This document shows, one piece after another, positions 60,289 to 64,000 of a stretch of 64,000 nt of DNA. The position numbers and the translations under genes are program-made. The notes under the pieces are model-generated. The model was not told where the DNA came from, searched no databases, and worked only from the letters and a program-made list of their open reading frames with translations. Positions within the stretch are counted from its first letter, which is position 1. The number at the start of each line of letters is the position of its first letter. The DNA comes from Proteromonas lacertae (Eukaryota > Sar > Bigyra > Opalinata > Proteromonadidae), in the NCBI GenBank assembly GCA_002245135.1, contig NGBS01000292.1, positions 62,001-126,000 on the forward strand, read 5' to 3'.

Positions 60289-62987
60289 ATGTTTGGCAAG
60301 CATAAGAATGAATTGACGAAGGAAGATAGAGGTAGACCATTGAAAGATGTATGAAAAATATAATATTGATGAATAGATATCAAAATGGCTTCAAAATCTC
60401 ATATATCTAGGTGAAAATGATGACTGTGAAATACTCAAAGATCCAATAAATCAGATAATGCAAGTTTATAGTATAATGAGTATTAATAAAGCAAATAGAC
60501 CAATGTAATGCAATGATTAAGGAGGATACTAGCACTGGACCTGATAATTTATCTAATCAATTCAAGGAGATGATTGTGAGATGGTATATTTGCATTAATA
60601 TTACATATATCGAAATAGTGGTGAAGAAATGCCAATAAGAACCCCATTATATGGTTCATTTGTTGCTTATAATATCATTTTCATAAATTTCGATATGAAT
60701 ATTCTTTAACGAAATATAATTAACAAAAATAAAAACGAATACATCGATGATATACTTCAAATAACTATGACTCATTTAAATGAAAACCTGATAAGTGGTG
60801 ATACTCGTAAAACTCGATTAATTCTAAGATTTATTACTGAATTAATGAACAATCACGTCATTACCTTCAATAGTTATTCAGAACTCATTGATTCATTAGT
60901 AAACCATGCTATTAGTAATAACAGTGTAGTAGGATATATGGAATGGCTATTTTATATAGTACTTTGTGCAATACCATTTGTATATATTTTTTATTTATTT
61001 TTATATAAAAATAGTGTCGAACTGAATATATTAAAGACAATATACCAATAATTCAATCAATATTATCAAAGATAGAAACTAATAATCGTGGAAATGTAAC
61101 TTATCCAATCTCCAAATCACCATTTATCAATGAACAACTAGAAAAACCAACTCATCAATTGTTACAGAATATTCAGTCAATAAGTTTTGAAGAATATCAT
61201 CATAGTTGTTTTATTATGAGAATATATAAATTATTTGAAAGTATATATTTATTTATATATTTATAGGTTATGAGTTTATGGATGATTCATCAGAGATGGA
61301 AATTGATTCAGAATCCTTACTACACAATTTACAAATTGATTTACCAACAATTGTATATTTATATAAATATATTATATAGGATTCTACTCATATTTATACA
61401 CTTCATTCAATCTTCAATCAACATGATATCAATGCGAATACCAAACAAGTTCGAGTTGAAGATTTAATAATCATTAGACAATATGTGATGGATATAATTG
61501 ATGGATTTTCTAAAGATCCTAATACAATAACCAAGCTTATCTCAAACCTTCATACCTCATCTAGTAGTTTAATCTATAAAGATGAATCTCCCATTGATGT
61601 TAATTATTATTCTAATATACATTATATTACAATGGATATATTGATAAGTTTCATTATCAATATTCCTGTAATGGAATATCCAATTGTTATGTTTAATAGA
61701 GTTACTCAGATGTTGGTGATAAAAGCAGATAGTACTAAATTTGCTAAATGTGTATGATATATATATATATATATTTCTCATTTTTAAACCTGTTTTTTTT
61801 TGCTGTTACTTTTACTTTGTTTATTCTCTCTCATTCTTCATTACTTTATTATCTTTATTTCAATAGATGGCTCAATATGTATTTGCCTTAACTGAAAAGT
61901 TTTTCAAACTGCGTTTATTATGTCGAGACAGAATTACCGAATGGTTTGCATCTTATTTATACTCGGTAAGTTATGAATGGCCTTGGAAAAAGTGGCAAGA
62001 AATACCAAACTACTCAAGCACAGATTCAAGATATTTATTTTTAAATGATCTATTTTCTATATTAAATCAATACTCAAGAGATTTGAAAAATAATGAAAAA
62101 ATAGCTAGAGAGTTTAGAGAAGAATTTATATTGGATTTATCTATTAATTTCAACTTTTTGAATAGTTATGATGATGAATTAAATGGAATAATTGAGAAAA
62201 TAGATAAAACTGTTCAGCAAATTGCTTCTAAAAAGACAGCTGAAGAAATCCATGCATTTATAGAATCTGAAGTTATTGCTGTAAAAGTTGAACAGTCAAA
62301 AAAGAAGAATAAAAAAAGTAAAAAAAGCAACAAAATGGAAGATGATGATGATGATAATGAAAACAAGAATTTAGAGGAAGAAGACGATGATGATGATGAT
62401 GATGACGAAGATGAAAAAGATGATGAAGAAGAAGGTGAAATAAAACAACCAAAAACATTAACAAAAAGAGAAGAGATATTAATATTTTTACCATCCTTCT
62501 TAAAACAATCATCCATAAGTTATCAACATTTAAAGATTTATACTGAAAGATATAAAGATTATATTAGATCACTCACTCTATCAGATAATGGTGAAGTTTC
62601 AGTAGAAAATAGTCAATTGATAATTAATATTATATGTAATTGTCTTTTGAGACATTATCATCAACAATATGTTATATATGAGAATTTTATGAGGAATGAT
62701 ATTATTAAAAGTCATTTGATTGTTGAACATTTGATTAAAAACCAAGAAGATACTGCAAAACCATTGATATATCAGTATAATAATATCTTTATTTATTTAT
62801 CTATATAGTTATAATTATTATTGGATTATAATTAATATATTGAAATATTTATACTTCAATAAGAAAGAAGATGATCTTAATAGTTGTTTAGATATATATA
62901 TCAAGTTAATTCCTGTTCATTTTATATATGATGATAATGAATTTAAGAGATTGTGGTGTGATAGAATTGAAGAATTAATATATGAAG

Positions 62988-63025
<38 letters not shown>

Positions 63026-63138
63026 TACTATAGATGCAATCTTTAAATATTGATATTCTTGATAGAGTTAAGTCATTGTTCACTAAACCACCAATGAACA
63101 CTTTCAGTGATGGAAATATACATTGTTTTACACCTTAA
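60289..63138 (+). CDS. NCBP1: NCBP1 (CBP80), large subunit of the nuclear cap-binding complex
   Basis: Many small exons from MFGKHKNELTKEDRGRPLKD at 60289. MIF4G-type helical repeats are visible: THLNENLISGDTRKTRLILR, ITELMNNHVITFNSYSELID and YMEWLFYIVLCAIPF in the first repeat region. MAQYVFALTEKFFKLRLLC and YEWPWKKWQEI hold the characteristic F/Y-x-W-PW--W block of NCBP1, and DLSINFNFLNS continues it. A lineage-specific insertion (62290-62460) is strongly Lys- then Asp/Glu-rich. The last exons (HLIVEHLIKNQEDTAKPLIY, KYLYFNKKEDDLNSCLDIYI, MQSLNIDILDRVKSLFTKPP) reach the stop at 63138. With NCBP2 it binds the 5' cap of nuclear transcripts and links splicing, export and decay. Exon joins at 60460-60760 are not fully resolved. 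Confidence 0.75.
62991..63022. repeat. (TA)16 microsatellite inside an NCBP1 intron
   Basis: TA units directly follow the GTATTA 5' splice site of the last NCBP1 intron, which ends TATAG before the final exon. It is a further example of an intron grown by microsatellite expansion. Confidence 0.85.
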
Positions 63139-63206
63139 AAAAAAATAAAAAAAATAAAGAAAACATATATTATTATTATTATTGCTTGTTTGTTTGTTTT
63201 GGATGG

Positions 63207-63600
63207 TTATATTTCATATGATATGGTGTATTTATTCTCTGAAAGTGCTAATTTTAAGAAATAGAGGCACATTGAACTTATAAATAAAGATCTAATAGGA
63301 TGCTCATTACAATAAGCAAATAAATCTTTTGGAATCTATAAAATTATTATCACACAATAGATTACACTAAATATTCTACTAAGTATGTCATCTCCATAAA
63401 AGAAAAGCCCAAAATCAAATATTCTATCTCTTAGCGTCAAACCATTACACATGCTACATTTTATAGATAGAAACAATAATATACTATGTTCTATAACAGA
63501 TATAAGTTACTCTAACAGCATCCTTACAAAAATCATATAATTCTTTCACCATATAGGTAATATAACTGTTTCTATTGCTTTTACCATCATTTTCATCCAT
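63207..63600 (-). CDS. Small hypothetical protein, gene model uncertain
   Basis: Not recognised. The minus strand offers MDENDGKSNRNSYITYMVKE and LYDFCKDAVR from ATG 63600, then (across an unresolved join near 63480-63510) KCSMCNGLTLRDRIFDFGLF and FYGDDILSRIF. A clear 30-nt intron (GTAATC...TATAG) leads to IPKDLFAYCNEHPIRSLFIS, SMCLYFLKLALSENKYTI and a stop at 63207. The first join does not keep frame with any consensus intron I can find, so the gene may be broken. The last exon resembles the reading at the right window edge (HPIRSL shared). No domain is identified. Confidence 0.35.
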
Positions 63601-63738
63601 TCTATCTTAAATAATAGGGAATAATAGTTTTTTGAGCTTTATTTAGTGCTTAAAATAACAGCTAAAATTATATTACTTTTTGAGCAACTTTTAAAATAAA
63701 TACAATGAATAAAAAATTATAAATAAATTATTACATAA

Positions 63739-64000
63739 AATGATATTTTAAATCTTCATATACTTTATTCTTCATTGCAAGTTGTTCATATTCTTGGTGA
63801 CTATAGAAAATTAGATTACCCAAATAACCAGTCTATAATAGAAACTAATATTTGTTTCAAAGAATTCTTTTTGCACATATCTTACATAAGCTTTACAAAT
63901 ACATCGAGGTTGAGAATTTTATAAACTACTAAATACATATGCAAAGATCTTATAGGATGCTTATATATGTATAAGAGTAAGTTTTTGGTATCTATAACAA
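63739..64000 (-). CDS. Partial paralogue of the preceding small gene, cut by window edge
   Basis: Reading the minus strand from the right edge: IPKTYSYTYIS in one frame and YKHPIRSLHMYLVVYKILNL in the next resemble IPKDLFAYCNEHPIRSLFIS of the neighbouring gene. At the nucleotide level ATACCAAAAACTTA and AGCATCCTATAAGATCTTTG match ATTCCAAAAGATTTA and AGCATCCTATTAGATCTTTA. A final exon after a TATAG acceptor could read TGYLGNLIFYSHQEYEQLAM, KNKVYEDLKYHFM, stop near 63739. The frame switch within the homologous segment suggests decay or an unseen intron. Confidence 0.3.

Noticed and set aside
63139-63206. A-rich run after the NCBP1 stop as a retrotransposed poly(A)
   Set aside because: It is short, interrupted and at the expected 3' UTR position; no target duplication is seen.
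1-64000. Reassigned stop codons (ciliate-type code)
   Set aside because: The short introns recall ciliates, but TAA, TAG and TGA all terminate well-conserved genes (EMC6, VAMP7-like, gamma-CA, HECT) and none is found inside conserved domains.

Overview
The window is nuclear DNA from an AT-rich, intron-rich unicellular eukaryote using the standard code: TAA, TAG and TGA all end genes and Trp is TGG. Genes are packed head-to-tail on both strands and split by very short introns, mostly 25-45 nt, that begin GTATAT/GTATTT and end TAG. Many introns carry TA or TAA microsatellites. A mitochondrial gamma-carbonic-anhydrase-like protein argues against animals and fungi. A CFAP20-domain gene and a multi-IQ gene hint at a ciliated stage. 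Asn/Ser homopolymers and many kinase/BTB/LRR genes suit an amoebozoan or similar free-living protist. I cannot name the species.

Layout. 0-2.3 kb: the 3' part of an OTUD5-like deubiquitinase, then a decayed hAT transposon with a perfect 8-bp target duplication. 2.3-8.5 kb (minus strand): a broken pseudokinase-LRR copy, a BTB-BACK-armadillo gene, an MTH1-type Nudix hydrolase and a HAD-like protein. 9-13 kb: VPS53 (GARP/EARP), a glutaminyl cyclase (plus strand) and EMC6. 13-17.7 kb: a large kinase-pseudokinase-LRR gene. 17.8-21.5 kb: an extended-PHD nuclear protein and PIG-V. 21.6-34.2 kb: a giant VPS13 lipid-transfer protein. 34.3-37.7 kb: a second, frameshifted pseudokinase-LRR copy. 37.8-42.0 kb: a REEP/DP1 protein, an S/T-P-rich protein, the gamma-CA-like protein, NAA20 and a CFAP20-domain protein. 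42.1-54.2 kb: a UBE3C-type HECT ligase, a pseudokinase with an SPRY-like tail, a GmhB-like HAD protein, a VAMP7-like longin SNARE, an IQ-repeat protein and a BTB/Ig-like/SPRY protein. 54.6-58.5 kb: an RNFT-like membrane RING ligase and two tandem GT31 glycosyltransferases. 58.55-60.29 kb: a gene-free stretch with a row of hairpins. 60.3-63.1 kb: nuclear cap-binding protein NCBP1. Right edge: two small related reading frames of unknown function.

Most identified genes are conserved endomembrane, ubiquitin or RNA housekeeping genes (VPS53, VPS13, VAMP7, EMC6, PIG-V, REEP, RNFT, NCBP1, NAA20) with no operon-like link. The lineage-specific layer is the pseudokinase-LRR family, with one apparently intact gene and two decaying copies, and the hairpin array. 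The array is the best candidate here for something undescribed: two neighbouring hairpins share a stem plan with a compensatory base change.
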